From: Rhodanobacter sp. ANJX3
GTDB lineage: Bacteria; Pseudomonadota; Gammaproteobacteria; Xanthomonadales; Rhodanobacteraceae
Direction of reading: 5' to 3'
Assembly (NCBI RefSeq): GCF_014200755.1
Contig: NZ_JACHCM010000009.1
Span: 1-64,000 of the forward strand
Length of the DNA stretch: 64,000 nt
Shown here: positions 1-9,125 of the stretch, piece after piece
Numbering within the stretch: position 1 is the stretch's first letter
Layout of the letters: each line of letters opens with the position of its first letter
Position numbers and translations under genes: made by a program
The notes under the pieces: generated by a model
The model's database searches: none
What the model was told of the DNA's origin: nothing
Seen by the model: the letters and a program-made list of their open reading frames with translations, nothing else

Positions 1-89
1 CACTCGACAGGAATATGCTGCGCGAAGGTACTCAGATCAGAGAACGAGTGCAGCTCATCGATATCAAACAGAACACTTTGCAGGGACAC
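1..89 (-). other. left-edge open frame, possible 5' end of a minus-strand gene
   Basis: On the minus strand a frame stays open from a GTG at 89-87 to the window edge (29 codons, beginning VSLQSVLFDIDELHSF). I do not recognise it. The GTG directly abuts the T-tract of the hairpin at 90-124, so a transcript for it would need read-through, or the true start lies elsewhere. The plus strand is also open here for about 50 codons. Apart from the hairpin, 1-246 contains nothing else I can support. Confidence 0.15.
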
Positions 90-124
90 AAAAAATCCGG
101 CCTTCAACAGGTGAAGGCCGGATT
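90..124 (-). terminator. intrinsic terminator downstream of sufE
   Basis: A perfect 12-bp stem (94-105 with 113-124) encloses a 7-base loop. Read on the minus strand it is followed by six T residues (95-90), the classical intrinsic terminator form. It lies about 120 bases beyond the sufE stop codon and probably ends the cysS-sufE transcript. Confidence 0.7.
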
Positions 125-246
125 CTTGGGACGCCTTGGCTACGATGCAATGCTTAAGTGAACAGCATTACCGCTTAGAGCGGGGCTTTTTATTTCAGGT
201 ATCCGTTGACCAGAGCTGGCGTCAGGCAGGCATCGAACGATGCGAC

Positions 247-678
247 TTATTTCAACGCTTGCGCAGCGTATCGCTTCAGCTGGGCTAGCATGGCTGCCAG
301 ACCGTTGGAGCGCGTCGGCGACAGGTGCTTGGCCAACCCGATGGTACCGATGAACGCCGGCTCGGTATCCACGATCTCCTGCGCCGAACGATCCGAGTAC
401 ACGCGCAGCACCAGAGCGATCAGGCCAGAGACGATGGCCGAGTCGCTGATCGCATCGAAGTGCATGCTCGCCGCATTCCCGCCGGGCACCAGCCACACCA
501 TCGACTGGCAGCCGTGCACGCGGTAGTCCTCGGTTTTCCATTCCTCAGGGAATGGCGGCAGCTGCTTGCCCAGATCGATAAGGTACTGGTAGCGCTCGGT
601 CCAGTCGCCGAAAAAGGCAAATTCCTCGGCGATTTCGCGCTGCGCTTCGTCGGCGCTGGTGGTGGCGGTCGTAGTCAT
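247..678 (-). CDS. sufE: SufE-like cysteine desulfurase activator
   Basis: A 143-residue cytoplasmic protein of the SufE/CsdE family. These proteins accept persulfide sulfur from a cysteine desulfurase (SufS or CsdA) on one conserved cysteine and pass it to the Fe-S assembly scaffold. The acceptor motif VHGCQSMVWL is present with Cys57, and the C-terminal family motif HLSPTRSNGL is also there. Length matches the family (about 140). It follows cysS on the same strand with a 50-base gap, so co-transcription is plausible, and it ends ahead of the terminator at 90-124. No suf scaffold genes lie nearby, so whether the partner is SufS or CsdA cannot be told from the window. Confidence 0.92.
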   Translation of the reverse strand: MTTTATTSADEAQREIAEEFAFFGDWTERYQYLIDLGKQLPPFPEEWKTEDYRVHGCQSMVWLVPGGNAASMHFDAISDSAIVSGLIALVLRVYSDRSAQEIVDTEPAFIGTIGLAKHLSPTRSNGLAAMLAQLKRYAAQALK

Positions 679-728
679 GCGTGGATTATCGCGCGCTTCG
701 GGTGAAATCCGGGGCGTGTCCGAATGCC

Positions 729-2099
<1,371 letters not shown>

Positions 2100-2152
2100 G
2101 GGCGAAAAATCCGCAACGAAGGCGTCGTGCTTGGGCAGGCAAACTTAGCTCA

Positions 2153-2169
2153 ACATCTTAACAAGATGT
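2153..2169. promoter_or_regulatory. small inverted repeat between divergent genes
   Basis: A 7-bp inverted repeat (2153-2159 with 2163-2169, three-base centre) lies between cysS and the divergent glycine-zipper gene. It is close to a possible promoter for the latter (TTGCGA 2181-2186, 17-base spacer, TGTATT 2204-2209). It could be an operator; nothing identifies the factor. Confidence 0.25.
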
Positions 2170-2279
2170 AAGTGGAACGGTTGCGAAACGTTAATTCTAA
2201 GGCTGTATTCAGCGTGAACTTGATGCAATGACAAGAGGGAGCACACATCGAGCTCCACGTCCCGAGATTGGAGGTCGCA

Positions 2280-2852
2280 ATGACCAGGTTATGGCTTTCC
2301 ACGCTGGCGTTGGCCCTTGTGGCTACCAGCATCCACGCGCAGGACGTGCGTTACTCCGACCAGCCGCCGCCGCCGCCGGGCGCGCCAGGGCCGGTTGGTC
2401 CGGGCCCCGATGACAACGCGCATTACGGTTGGGCGGACGTGCTGCGCGCCGATCCGGTGCAGGGTATCGTCCGCACCACGGTACCGCAGCAGCAGTGCTA
2501 CAACCAGCAAGTGGTGCAGCACGATCCCGGCAACAGCGGCGTCGGTACCGTGCTAGGCGCGGTCGTCGGTGGTGTTCTGGGCAGCACCATTGGCAAAGGT
2601 GACGGCCGGGTAGCCGCCACGGTCGGTGGTGCGGTCGTCGGTGGTGCGGTCGGCAACCACGTGTCTGACCACGGTGGGGACTATTCCACCACCCAGACCA
2701 GCTGTCAGCAGGTCAATACGGTCAGCGATCAGCGCCGGATCATTGGGTATGACGTCGAGTACCGCTATCGCGGTGAGGTTTACACCTCGCGTCTGAACTA
2801 TGACCCGGGCGAGCGCCTGCGGGTTCGCGTGCAGGTGCAGCCGGCCGATTGA
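2280..2852 (+). CDS. glycine-zipper 2TM (17 kDa antigen-like) envelope protein
   Basis: A predicted exported protein of 190 residues. The start at 2280 is preferred because GGAG sits 7 bases upstream and it gives a clean signal peptide (MTRLWLSTLALALVATSIHA). An upstream in-frame ATG at 2268 would add four residues. After a proline-rich linker comes a glycine-zipper repeat (alternating GAVVGG, GTVLGA-type segments, about residues 88-126), characteristic of the Rickettsia 17 kDa surface antigen / 2TM glycine-zipper family. Two cysteines flank this region. There is no lipobox, so I expect a periplasmic or outer-membrane-associated protein. The exact role is unknown. It stands alone, followed by a UUCG-loop terminator. 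Confidence 0.85.
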   Translation: MTRLWLSTLALALVATSIHAQDVRYSDQPPPPPGAPGPVGPGPDDNAHYGWADVLRADPVQGIVRTTVPQQQCYNQQVVQHDPGNSGVGTVLGAVVGGVLGSTIGKGDGRVAATVGGAVVGGAVGNHVSDHGGDYSTTQTSCQQVNTVSDQRRIIGYDVEYRYRGEVYTSRLNYDPGERLRVRVQVQPAD

Positions 2853-2879
2853 TAGCTCGATTGGTAGCTATGCATCATG

Positions 2880-2905
2880 GGATCGCCGCCTTCGGGCGGC
2901 GATCC
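2880..2905 (+). terminator. UUCG-tetraloop hairpin terminator
   Basis: An 11-bp G+C-rich perfect stem (2880-2890 with 2895-2905) is closed by a TTCG loop directly after the glycine-zipper gene. The following bases are only weakly T-rich, so termination may be moderate. It separates this gene from the arginine leader promoter that begins at 2929. Confidence 0.65.
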
Positions 2906-2928
2906 TCGTTAGGGCACCGAATTTTCTG

Positions 2929-2957
2929 TTGCGCGGCAGCGAAATTCTCGCCATTAT
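2929..2957 (+). promoter_or_regulatory. sigma-70 promoter of the arginine operon leader
   Basis: TTGCGC at 2929-2934 and CATTAT at 2952-2957 are separated by exactly 17 bases. The predicted start is near 2964, about 18 bases ahead of the leader-peptide ATG at 2982. No ArgR-like operator is obvious around it, consistent with control by attenuation rather than repression. This is inferred from sequence only. Confidence 0.5.
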
Positions 2958-2981
2958 GTGAACTCACCCGCTGGAATCTTC

Positions 2982-3086
2982 ATGTCCGCAGCCGTCTATA
3001 CCGCCAATGTCCTGACTAGCGCCCGCATGGCTGCTGGCATGACTTCGCGCGCGCGCCGACCGCTGTATCGACATTCGGCCGGGTAG
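2982..3086 (+). CDS. arginine-rich leader peptide of the arg operon
   Basis: A 34-codon ORF preceded by GGA about 9 bases upstream. Five of its 34 codons are arginine: at 3024, 3048, 3054, 3057 and 3069, three of them in the run CGC-GCG-CGC-CGA. Its last codons (TCG GCC GGG TAG) overlap the segment 3077-3084, which can pair with the 5' arm of the downstream terminator. This is the layout of classical amino-acid leader peptides (his, trp, leu): ribosome stalling at cognate codons would free the antiterminator strand. Position directly before argF' and the Arg bias support an arginine-sensing role. I know of no described homologue, so the function is inference. Confidence 0.65.
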   Translation: MSAAVYTANVLTSARMAAGMTSRARRPLYRHSAG

Positions 3087-3147
3087 GCTGTCGCACGCGT
3101 TTCATGTGTATCGACGATAAAACCCGGCCATGCGCCGGGTTTTTTTG
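3077..3147 (+). promoter_or_regulatory. transcription attenuator (antiterminator/terminator switch)
   Basis: Two mutually exclusive pairings are visible. The terminator pairs 3121-3128 with 3134-3141 (8 bp, five-base loop) and is followed by a run of T. The alternative pairs 3077-3084 with 3122-3129, a perfect 8-bp match that destroys the terminator stem. Segment 3077-3084 lies at the stop codon of the leader ORF. A ribosome finishing the leader would mask it and allow termination, while one stalled at the Arg codons 3048-3059 would leave it free. The switch lies 150 bases upstream of argF' and would govern the whole arg-pro operon. Confidence 0.65.
3121..3147 (+). terminator. intrinsic terminator of the arg leader
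   Basis: An 8-bp stem rich in G+C (3121-3128 with 3134-3141) with loop CATGC runs straight into eight T residues. It is strong, on the sense strand, and located before rather than after the operon genes, as expected of an attenuator. Confidence 0.85.
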
Positions 3148-3193
3148 TTTTTGAAGTTGATTTTGTACAGGTCCATCTGCAAAAAGCCAAACC

Positions 3194-3269
3194 CCGGCAA
3201 TCCATGGCCGCACAGATACAACCAGACGCGGATCCGTCCGCAAGAGCACCGGCCATCCATGGCCGGACA
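3194..3269 (+). repeat. imperfect 21-bp direct repeat before argF'
   Basis: Segments 3194-3214 and 3249-3269 match at 19 of 21 positions and each contains CCATGG. Both lie in the untranslated stretch between the attenuator and argF'. The second ATG opens a six-codon ORF (MAGHFK). The first ATG (3204) is in frame with argF' and would add 30 residues unlike known family members. Confidence 0.6.
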
Positions 3270-3293
3270 TTTCAAATAGACGAGCCACGACCC

Positions 3294-4301
3294 ATGTCCA
3301 TCAGGCATTTCATCACCACCCAGGATTACAGCCGCGCCGAGATCGATGCCTTGCTGGTGCAGGCCGCGGAGTTCAAGCGCTCGCCGCGCGGTCAGCAGCT
3401 GGCCGGCAAGTCGATTGCGCTGCTGTTCTTCAACCCCTCGATGCGCACGCGCACCAGCTTCGAGCTGGGTGCCTTCCATCTGGGGGGGCATGCGATCGTG
3501 CTGTCGCCGGGCAAGGACGCGTGGCCGATCGAGTTCGAGGTGGGCTCGGTGATGGATGGCGATACCGAGGAACACATCGCCGAAGTGGCGCGGGTGCTGT
3601 CGCGTTATGTCGACCTGATCGCGGTGCGGGCGTTTCCCAAATTCCAGGACTGGGCGGTGGACCGGCAGGACAGCGTGATCAAGGCCTTCGCGCAGTACGC
3701 CAAGGTGCCGGTGATCAATATGGAGACGATTACCCACCCCTGCCAGGAGCTGGCCCATGCGCTGGCGCTGAAGGAGCACCTGGGCGATCTGCAGAACAAG
3801 AAATATGTGCTGACCTGGACCTATCACCCCAAGCCGCTGAATACGGCGGTGGCCAACTCGGCGCTGCTGATCGCGACCAAGCTCGGCATGGACGTGACCC
3901 TGCTGTGCCCGACGCCGGACTACGTGCTGGACGAGCGCTACATGGAATACGGTCGTCTGAACGCCGAACAGAACGGCGGTTCGCTCAAGGTCGCCCACGA
4001 CATCGAGGAAGCCTATCGCGGCGCCAACGTGGTCTATGCCAAGAGCTGGGGCGCGCTGCCGTTCTTCGGCCAATGGGACAAGGAAAAGCCGGTGCGCGAG
4101 GCGAGCAAGCATTTCATCGTCGACTCGGCCAAGATGGCGCTGACCAACCACGGCCTCTTCAGCCACTGCCTGCCGCTGCGCCGTAACATCAAGGCCACCG
4201 ACGCGGTGATGGATTCGCCCGCCTGCATCGCCATCGACGAGGCCGAAAACCGCCTGCACGTGCAGAAGGCGGTGATGGCGTCGCTGATCGGCCAGCGCTG
4301 A
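3294..4301 (+). CDS. argF': N-acetylornithine carbamoyltransferase
   Basis: A 335-residue cytoplasmic enzyme that carbamoylates N-acetylornithine to N-acetylcitrulline, the variant arginine route known from Xanthomonas. The carbamoyl-phosphate motif SMRTR is at 49-53, HPCQ at 148-151 and HCLPLRRN at 291-298. Glu92 is present; in X. campestris this residue sets acetylornithine rather than succinylornithine preference. Lys300 corresponds to the carboxylated lysine of that enzyme. The start at 3294 (MSIRHF) matches family N termini; an extension from 3204 is rejected. It is the first structural gene of the operon, after the leader attenuator. The downstream acetylcitrulline deacetylase fits this pathway. 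Confidence 0.96.
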   Translation: MSIRHFITTQDYSRAEIDALLVQAAEFKRSPRGQQLAGKSIALLFFNPSMRTRTSFELGAFHLGGHAIVLSPGKDAWPIEFEVGSVMDGDTEEHIAEVARVLSRYVDLIAVRAFPKFQDWAVDRQDSVIKAFAQYAKVPVINMETITHPCQELAHALALKEHLGDLQNKKYVLTWTYHPKPLNTAVANSALLIATKLGMDVTLLCPTPDYVLDERYMEYGRLNAEQNGGSLKVAHDIEEAYRGANVVYAKSWGALPFFGQWDKEKPVREASKHFIVDSAKMALTNHGLFSHCLPLRRNIKATDAVMDSPACIAIDEAENRLHVQKAVMASLIGQR

Positions 4302-4323
4302 GAGCATGCATAGGCTCTGATGC

Positions 4324-4950
4324 ATGTACACGCCAGCCTCCTTTCGCGAATCGCGTATCGACGTCCTGCAGGACCTGATGCGCGCGTATCCGTTTGCCAC
4401 GGTGGTGGCCAACGGCACGAACGGATTCGTCGCCAACCACGTGCCGTTCGAAGTGATCGGCGACGCGCTGCTGCATGGCCATGTGGCGCGCGGCAACGAG
4501 CTGGCAAGCATGGATGGCGCCGACGTGCTGCTGATCTTTCAGGGGCCGGACGGCTACATCAGTCCGAACTGGTACCCCAGCAAGCACGAGACCGGCCGCG
4601 AAGTGCCCACCTGGAATTACGCGGTGGTCCACGTGCACGGCCGCCTGCAGGTGATCGACGATGCCGCATGGAAACTCGCACTGCTGGACGCGCTCACCGA
4701 TCACCACGAAGCCAGCCAGCCGTCGCCGTGGCGTGTGGCCGATGCGCCGGCCGACCACATCGAAAAATCCCTGAAGGCGATCGTTGGCATCGCGGTGACG
4801 ATCGAGCGCATCGAAGGCAAGTTCAAGCTGAGCCAGAATCACCCGGCGCGCAATCAGGCGGGCGTCGTCGAGGGCCTGCGCCGGCGCGATGCCGACGGCG
4901 ATGGCGAACTCGCGCAGCTGATGCTGCGTACCCAGGAGGGCCGATCATGA
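4324..4950 (+). CDS. PaiB family FMN-binding protein
   Basis: A 208-residue protein of the PaiB family, named after a Bacillus protein first described as a repressor of sporulation and protease genes. Members have a flavin-reductase-like split barrel. The conserved N-terminal motif MYTPxxF, the segment ISPNWYPSK and the C-terminal FKLSQN are present. It lies 22 bases after argF' and overlaps the next gene by the ATGA junction at 4947, so it is part of the operon. What it does there is not clear: flavin-dependent detoxification or regulation are both possible. The family call is firm, the function is not. Confidence 0.88.
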   Translation: MYTPASFRESRIDVLQDLMRAYPFATVVANGTNGFVANHVPFEVIGDALLHGHVARGNELASMDGADVLLIFQGPDGYISPNWYPSKHETGREVPTWNYAVVHVHGRLQVIDDAAWKLALLDALTDHHEASQPSPWRVADAPADHIEKSLKAIVGIAVTIERIEGKFKLSQNHPARNQAGVVEGLRRRDADGDGELAQLMLRTQEGRS

Positions 4951-5432
4951 GTCAAGGTATGCCACATCAGCATCGGTATCGGGTGGACGTCGACTGGACC
5001 GGCAATCTCGGCAGCGGCACCCAAAGCTACCGCGGCTACGAGCGCAGCCACGAGATTCGCGTGCCGGGCAAGCCCGCGCTGGCCGGTTCATCCGATGCCG
5101 CGTTTCGCGGCGATGCCTCGCGCCACAATCCGGAAGATCTGCTGGTTGCCGCGCTGTCTTCGTGCCACATGCTGGCCTATCTGCATCTGGCAGCGACCGC
5201 CAAGGTGGTGGTGACGGCGTACAGCGATGCCGCCGAAGGCATGATGGAAACCGACGCCGACGGTGGCCGCTTTGTCGAAGTGGTGCTGCGTCCCACCGTA
5301 ACCATCAGCGCGACCAGCGACGCGACGAAAGCCGCCGCGCTGCATGTCGACGCGCACCACGCCTGCTTTATCGCCAGCTCTGTCAATTTTCCGGTGCACT
5401 GCGAGCCACGCATTGTGGTCGAAGTCGCCTAG
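4947..5432 (+). CDS. OsmC/Ohr family peroxidase-like protein
   Basis: A 161-residue protein of the OsmC/Ohr superfamily, which reduces organic hydroperoxides with two cysteines. Both are present: Cys73 in ALSSCHML and Cys140 in HHACFIAS, with the family's Arg in the N-terminal half. The sequence is of the OsmC-like subgroup rather than classical Ohr. The ATG overlaps the paiB stop codon, so the two are translationally coupled, suggesting they act together. Their position between argF' and argG is a departure from a pure biosynthetic operon. Localisation should be cytoplasmic. Confidence 0.88.
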   Translation: MSQGMPHQHRYRVDVDWTGNLGSGTQSYRGYERSHEIRVPGKPALAGSSDAAFRGDASRHNPEDLLVAALSSCHMLAYLHLAATAKVVVTAYSDAAEGMMETDADGGRFVEVVLRPTVTISATSDATKAAALHVDAHHACFIASSVNFPVHCEPRIVVEVA

Positions 5433-5470
5433 AACCCACAGACCCTTTTCCCATCAAGGATTCGCACCTC

Positions 5471-6679
5471 ATGAGCCAAGCCAGCGCCTCCAACAAAGAT
5501 ATCGTCCTCGCCTTTTCCGGCGGCCTCGACACCAGCTTCTGCGTGCCATACCTGCAGGAGCGCGGCTGGGCTGTGCACACGGTGTTTGCCGATACTGGCG
5601 GCGTCGACGCGGAAGAGCGCGCGTTTATCGAGCAGCGCGCCACGGAACTGGGCGTGGCCTCGCATCTTACGGTCGACGGCGGTCCGGCAATCTGGCAAGG
5701 CTTCGTCAAGCCGTTCGTGTGGGCTGGCGAAGGCTATCAGGGCCAATATCCGCTGCTGGTATCGGATCGCTATCTGATCGTCGAGGCGGCGTTGAGGCGC
5801 GCCGGCGAGCTGGGCACCAAGGTCATCGCGCACGGCTGCACCGGCATGGGCAACGACCAGGTGCGCTTCGATCTGGCGGTGAAGTCGCTAGGCGACTACG
5901 ACATCGTGGCGCCGATCCGCGAAATTCAGAAAGAGCACACCCAGACCCGTGCTTACGAGCAGGCGTATCTGGAGGAGCGCGGCTTCGAAGTGCGCGCCAA
6001 GCAGAAGAGCTACACCATCAACGAGAACGTGCTGGGCGTCACCATGTCCGGCGGCGAAATCGATCACTGGAAAACCCCGGGAGAGGGCGCGCGCGGCTGG
6101 TGCAAGCCACGCGCCGAATGGCCGTCCGAAAAACTCCGCGTGACGCTGGGCTTCGAGAAGGGCGAGGCGGTGTCGATCGATGGCCAGAAAATGGCAGGCG
6201 ACAAGCTGCTGGTCAAGCTCAACGAGCTCTTCGCCGCGTACGGCGTGGGTCGCGGCATGTACACCGGCGACACCACTATCGGCCTCAAGGGACGCATCCT
6301 GTACGAGGCGCCGGGCATCGTGTCCCTGCTGACCGCGCATCGCGCGCTGGAAGAGGCCGTGCTGACCAAGCAGCAGAACCGCTTCAAGCCGGAGGTGGCA
6401 CGCAAGTGGGTCGAGCTGGTGTACGAGGGTTTCTATCACGACCCGCTGAAAACCGATCTCGAAGCTTTCCTCGCCTCCAGCCAGAGCTGCGTCAACGGTG
6501 AAGTGGTGCTGGAAACCTACGGCGCGCAGGTCACCGCGGTGGAAGTGCGGTCGCCGCATATCCTCAACGCGAAGGGTGCGGTCTACGCGCAGTCGGCCGA
6601 CTGGGGCGTGGCCGAGGCGGAGGGCTTCATCAAGCTGTTCGGCATGAGCAGCACGCTGTGGGCGGAGATCAATCGCTGA
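5471..6679 (+). CDS. argG: argininosuccinate synthase
   Basis: A 402-residue ATP-dependent enzyme that joins citrulline and aspartate to argininosuccinate. The PP-loop SGGLDTS is at 15-21, the aspartate/citrulline-binding segment [13 protein letters not shown] is intact, and the length is typical of the short type. Start at 5471 has the sequence [10 protein letters not shown] just before the first beta strand. It is 38 bases after the OsmC gene. The stop codon TGA shares a base with the ATG of argE (6679), giving tight coupling. In this pathway citrulline is supplied by the deacetylase encoded next. Confidence 0.97.
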   Translation: MSQASASNKDIVLAFSGGLDTSFCVPYLQERGWAVHTVFADTGGVDAEERAFIEQRATELGVASHLTVDGGPAIWQGFVKPFVWAGEGYQGQYPLLVSDRYLIVEAALRRAGELGTKVIAHGCTGMGNDQVRFDLAVKSLGDYDIVAPIREIQKEHTQTRAYEQAYLEERGFEVRAKQKSYTINENVLGVTMSGGEIDHWKTPGEGARGWCKPRAEWPSEKLRVTLGFEKGEAVSIDGQKMAGDKLLVKLNELFAAYGVGRGMYTGDTTIGLKGRILYEAPGIVSLLTAHRALEEAVLTKQQNRFKPEVARKWVELVYEGFYHDPLKTDLEAFLASSQSCVNGEVVLETYGAQVTAVEVRSPHILNAKGAVYAQSADWGVAEAEGFIKLFGMSSTLWAEINR

Positions 6680-7818
6680 TGAGCCACCGGGAACAGGGAA
6701 CAGGGAACGGGGAACGCGGTAGCGATCTGCTGCAGGCGACCCTGAGTCATCTCAAAACCTTGGTCGCGTTCGATACGCGCAATCCACCGCGCGCGATCGG
6801 CACGGATGGCTTGTTCGATTATCTGCGCGCGCAGCTGCCAGGTTTTACGTTGACGCTGACCGATTACGGCGCGGGTGCAGTGACGCTGCATGCCGTGCGC
6901 GGTACGCCGAAAGTGCTGTTCAACGTGCATCTGGACACGGTGCCCGATTCGCCGAACTGGACGGCGGATCCGCACACGCTGCGCCTTACCGAAACCCGGG
7001 CGATCGGGCTAGGTGCCTGCGATATCAAGGGCGCGGCGGCGGCGTTGATCGCGGTGGCGAACGCGGGTGACGGCGACATGGCGATGCTGTTTTCCACCGA
7101 CGAAGAGGCCAACGACGCGCGCTGCATTGCCGGCTTCCTCGGCGAATCGCATCCCTACGAGGCGATCATCGTGGCCGAGCCGACCAAGGGCGAGGCCGCG
7201 CTGACGCATCGGGGCATCCATTCAGTGATGATGCGATTTGCCGGTCATGCCGGCCATGCGTCGGGCGAGCAGAAGGCCAGCGACAGCGCGCTGCATCAGG
7301 TGATGCGCTGGGGCGATGCGGCGCTCGATTTCGTGGCGGCGCAGGCGCACGAGCGCTTCGGGGGACTCACGGGACTGCGCTTCAATATCGGCCGCGTCGA
7401 AGGCGGCATCAAGGCGAACATGATCGCGCCATCGGCCGAAGTACGCTTCGGATTTCGGCCGCTGCCGACGATGAATCCGGATCAGCTGCTGCGTCATTTC
7501 CGTACGCTGGTGGAACCGCCGCCGGCCGAATTCGAGGAAACCTTTCGTGGCGCCTCGCTGCCTGCCGGTGACACCGCGAATGCGGAAGCCAATCGTCTCG
7601 CCGCGCGCGACCTGGCTGACGAGTTGGACATTCCCGTCGGCAACGCCGTGGATTTCTGGACCGAGGCCGCGCTGTTTTCCGCCGCCGGCTACACCGCTTT
7701 CGTTTATGGCCCCGGTGACATCGCGCAGGCACACACCGCCGACGAATGGGTGACGCTGGCCCAGTTGCAGCACTACGCAGAAACCATTGATCGGATCGTC
7801 AATCGTGAAAGAGCATAA
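6679..7818 (+). CDS. argE: N-acetylcitrulline deacetylase
   Basis: A 379-residue M20-family zinc hydrolase. In organisms with acetylornithine carbamoyltransferase, this ArgE-like enzyme removes the acetyl group from N-acetylcitrulline to give citrulline for ArgG. Metal-site motifs are visible: [10 protein letters not shown], then GACDIKG, then DEEAND, with a further ligand in FWTEAALFS and HTADEW near the C terminus. The first 13 residues are unusual ([13 protein letters not shown]) because the coding sequence starts inside a heptamer repeat (6689-6716). No later start codon precedes the conserved region, so the ATG at 6679 must be used. It overlaps the next gene by 14 bases. Confidence 0.94.
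   Translation: MSHREQGTGNGERGSDLLQATLSHLKTLVAFDTRNPPRAIGTDGLFDYLRAQLPGFTLTLTDYGAGAVTLHAVRGTPKVLFNVHLDTVPDSPNWTADPHTLRLTETRAIGLGACDIKGAAAALIAVANAGDGDMAMLFSTDEEANDARCIAGFLGESHPYEAIIVAEPTKGEAALTHRGIHSVMMRFAGHAGHASGEQKASDSALHQVMRWGDAALDFVAAQAHERFGGLTGLRFNIGRVEGGIKANMIAPSAEVRFGFRPLPTMNPDQLLRHFRTLVEPPPAEFEETFRGASLPAGDTANAEANRLAARDLADELDIPVGNAVDFWTEAALFSAAGYTAFVYGPGDIAQAHTADEWVTLAQLQHYAETIDRIVNRERA
6689..6716 (+). repeat. tandem heptamer GGGAAC(A/G) x4 inside argE
   Basis: Four consecutive 7-base units (GGGAACA, GGGAACA, GGGAACG, GGGAACG) occupy codons 4-13 of argE. Such heptamer runs usually lie between genes; here the array is translated because argE begins on the argG stop codon. Its unit length is not a multiple of three, so loss or gain of one unit would shift the frame. 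Confidence 0.85.
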
Positions 7819-9121
7819 AAACACCCGCCAGACCATCGTGCGCCTGCTGGAAAGCATGGGCAGCGCGAAGGAAATTCAGCAGTACCTCAAGCGCTTTTCG
7901 CAGCTCGATGCGAAGCGCTTTGCCGTGGTCAAGGTCGGCGGCGCCGTGCTGCGCGATGAGCTGCCCGAGCTGACCTCGTCGCTGACGTTTCTGCAGCAGG
8001 TCGGCCTCACGCCGATCGTGCTGCATGGCGCGGGTCCGCAGCTCGATGAGGAGCTGGCCGCGGCCGGTATCGAGAAACAGACCGTCAACGGCCTGCGCGT
8101 GACCTCGCCGCGGGCGCTGGCCATTGTGCGCAAGGTATTCCAGCAGCAGAACCTGCGTCTGGTCGAGGCGCTGCAGTCGATGGATACGCGCGCGACGTCG
8201 GTGCCGTCGGGCGTGTTCACCTCGACCTATCTGGATCAGGACGTTTATGGCCTGGTAGGCAAGGTGCAGAGCATCAATCTGGCGCCGATCGAGGCCAGCC
8301 TGCGTGCCGGTTCCATTCCGGTGATCGCCAGCCTGGGCGAGACCGAGCAGGGCCAGATCCTCAATATCAATGCCGACTTCGCCGCCAACGAACTGGTGCG
8401 CGTACTGCAGCCGTACAAGATCGTGTTTCTCACCGGCACGGGCGGTCTGCTCGACGACAAGGGCACCGTGATCGATTCGATCAACCTCAGCACCGAGTTC
8501 GAGCATCTGATGGCGCAGCCGTGGATCAACGGCGGCATGCGCTTGAAAATCGAGCAGATCGCCGATCTGCTGGCCGATCTGCCGCTGACGTCGTCCGTGT
8601 CGATCACGCGCCCCGCGGAGCTGGCCAAGGAGCTGTTCACGCACAAGGGATCGGGCACCCTCGTGCGCCGCGGTGAGCGGGTGCTGACGTTCGACTCGTG
8701 GGAGGGCATCGACCTGGCGCGCATGCGCGTGCTGATCGAGTCGAGCTTTGGCCGCACGCTGGTGCCGGATTATTTCGAACGCACCAAGCCGCGGCGCATT
8801 TATCTCAGTGAAAACTATCGCGCCGCGATGATCCTCACCGACGAGGAAGGCCTGCCTTATCTGGACAAGTTCGCCGTGCTCGACGACGCGCAGGGCGAAG
8901 GCCTCGGCCGTGCCGTGTGGCAGGTGATGCGCGAGGAAAATCCGCAGCTGTTCTGGCGCTCGCGCCATGGCAACGTGGTCAACCATTTTTACTACGCCGA
9001 GTCCGACGGCAGCCTCAAGCAGCCGCGCTGGAAAGTGTTCTGGTATGGCTTGCCCGACTTCGACACCATCGCCCGCTGCGTCGCGCACTGCGCCACGCGG
9101 CAGCCGACGCTGCTGGACTGA
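7805..9121 (+). CDS. argB: bifunctional N-acetylglutamate kinase / N-acetylglutamate synthase
   Basis: A 438-residue fusion like the Xanthomonas and vertebrate-type NAGS/K. Residues 1-about 285 form an amino-acid-kinase domain (VVKVGGAVL, then HGAGPQL, with NADFAANEL and the INGGM segment) that phosphorylates N-acetylglutamate. Residues about 290-438 form a GNAT acetyltransferase domain ([16 protein letters not shown]) that makes N-acetylglutamate from acetyl-CoA and glutamate. One protein thus supplies the first two steps, and no separate argA or argJ is seen. Start GTG at 7805 is chosen because the sequence then matches family N termini; the frame is open further upstream. It overlaps argE by 14 bases. 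Confidence 0.94.
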   Translation: MKEHKNTRQTIVRLLESMGSAKEIQQYLKRFSQLDAKRFAVVKVGGAVLRDELPELTSSLTFLQQVGLTPIVLHGAGPQLDEELAAAGIEKQTVNGLRVTSPRALAIVRKVFQQQNLRLVEALQSMDTRATSVPSGVFTSTYLDQDVYGLVGKVQSINLAPIEASLRAGSIPVIASLGETEQGQILNINADFAANELVRVLQPYKIVFLTGTGGLLDDKGTVIDSINLSTEFEHLMAQPWINGGMRLKIEQIADLLADLPLTSSVSITRPAELAKELFTHKGSGTLVRRGERVLTFDSWEGIDLARMRVLIESSFGRTLVPDYFERTKPRRIYLSENYRAAMILTDEEGLPYLDKFAVLDDAQGEGLGRAVWQVMREENPQLFWRSRHGNVVNHFYYAESDGSLKQPRWKVFWYGLPDFDTIARCVAHCATRQPTLLD

Positions 9122-9125
9122 CGCC

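Noticed and set aside
171..195. Short hairpin followed by T-rich stretch on the plus strand
   Set aside because: Only a 5-bp stem with a three-base loop and no plus-strand gene upstream to terminate.
3204..3293. 30-residue N-terminal extension of ArgF' from the ATG at 3204
   Set aside because: The extension lies in a direct repeat, has a poor ribosome site and is absent from known acetylornithine carbamoyltransferases.
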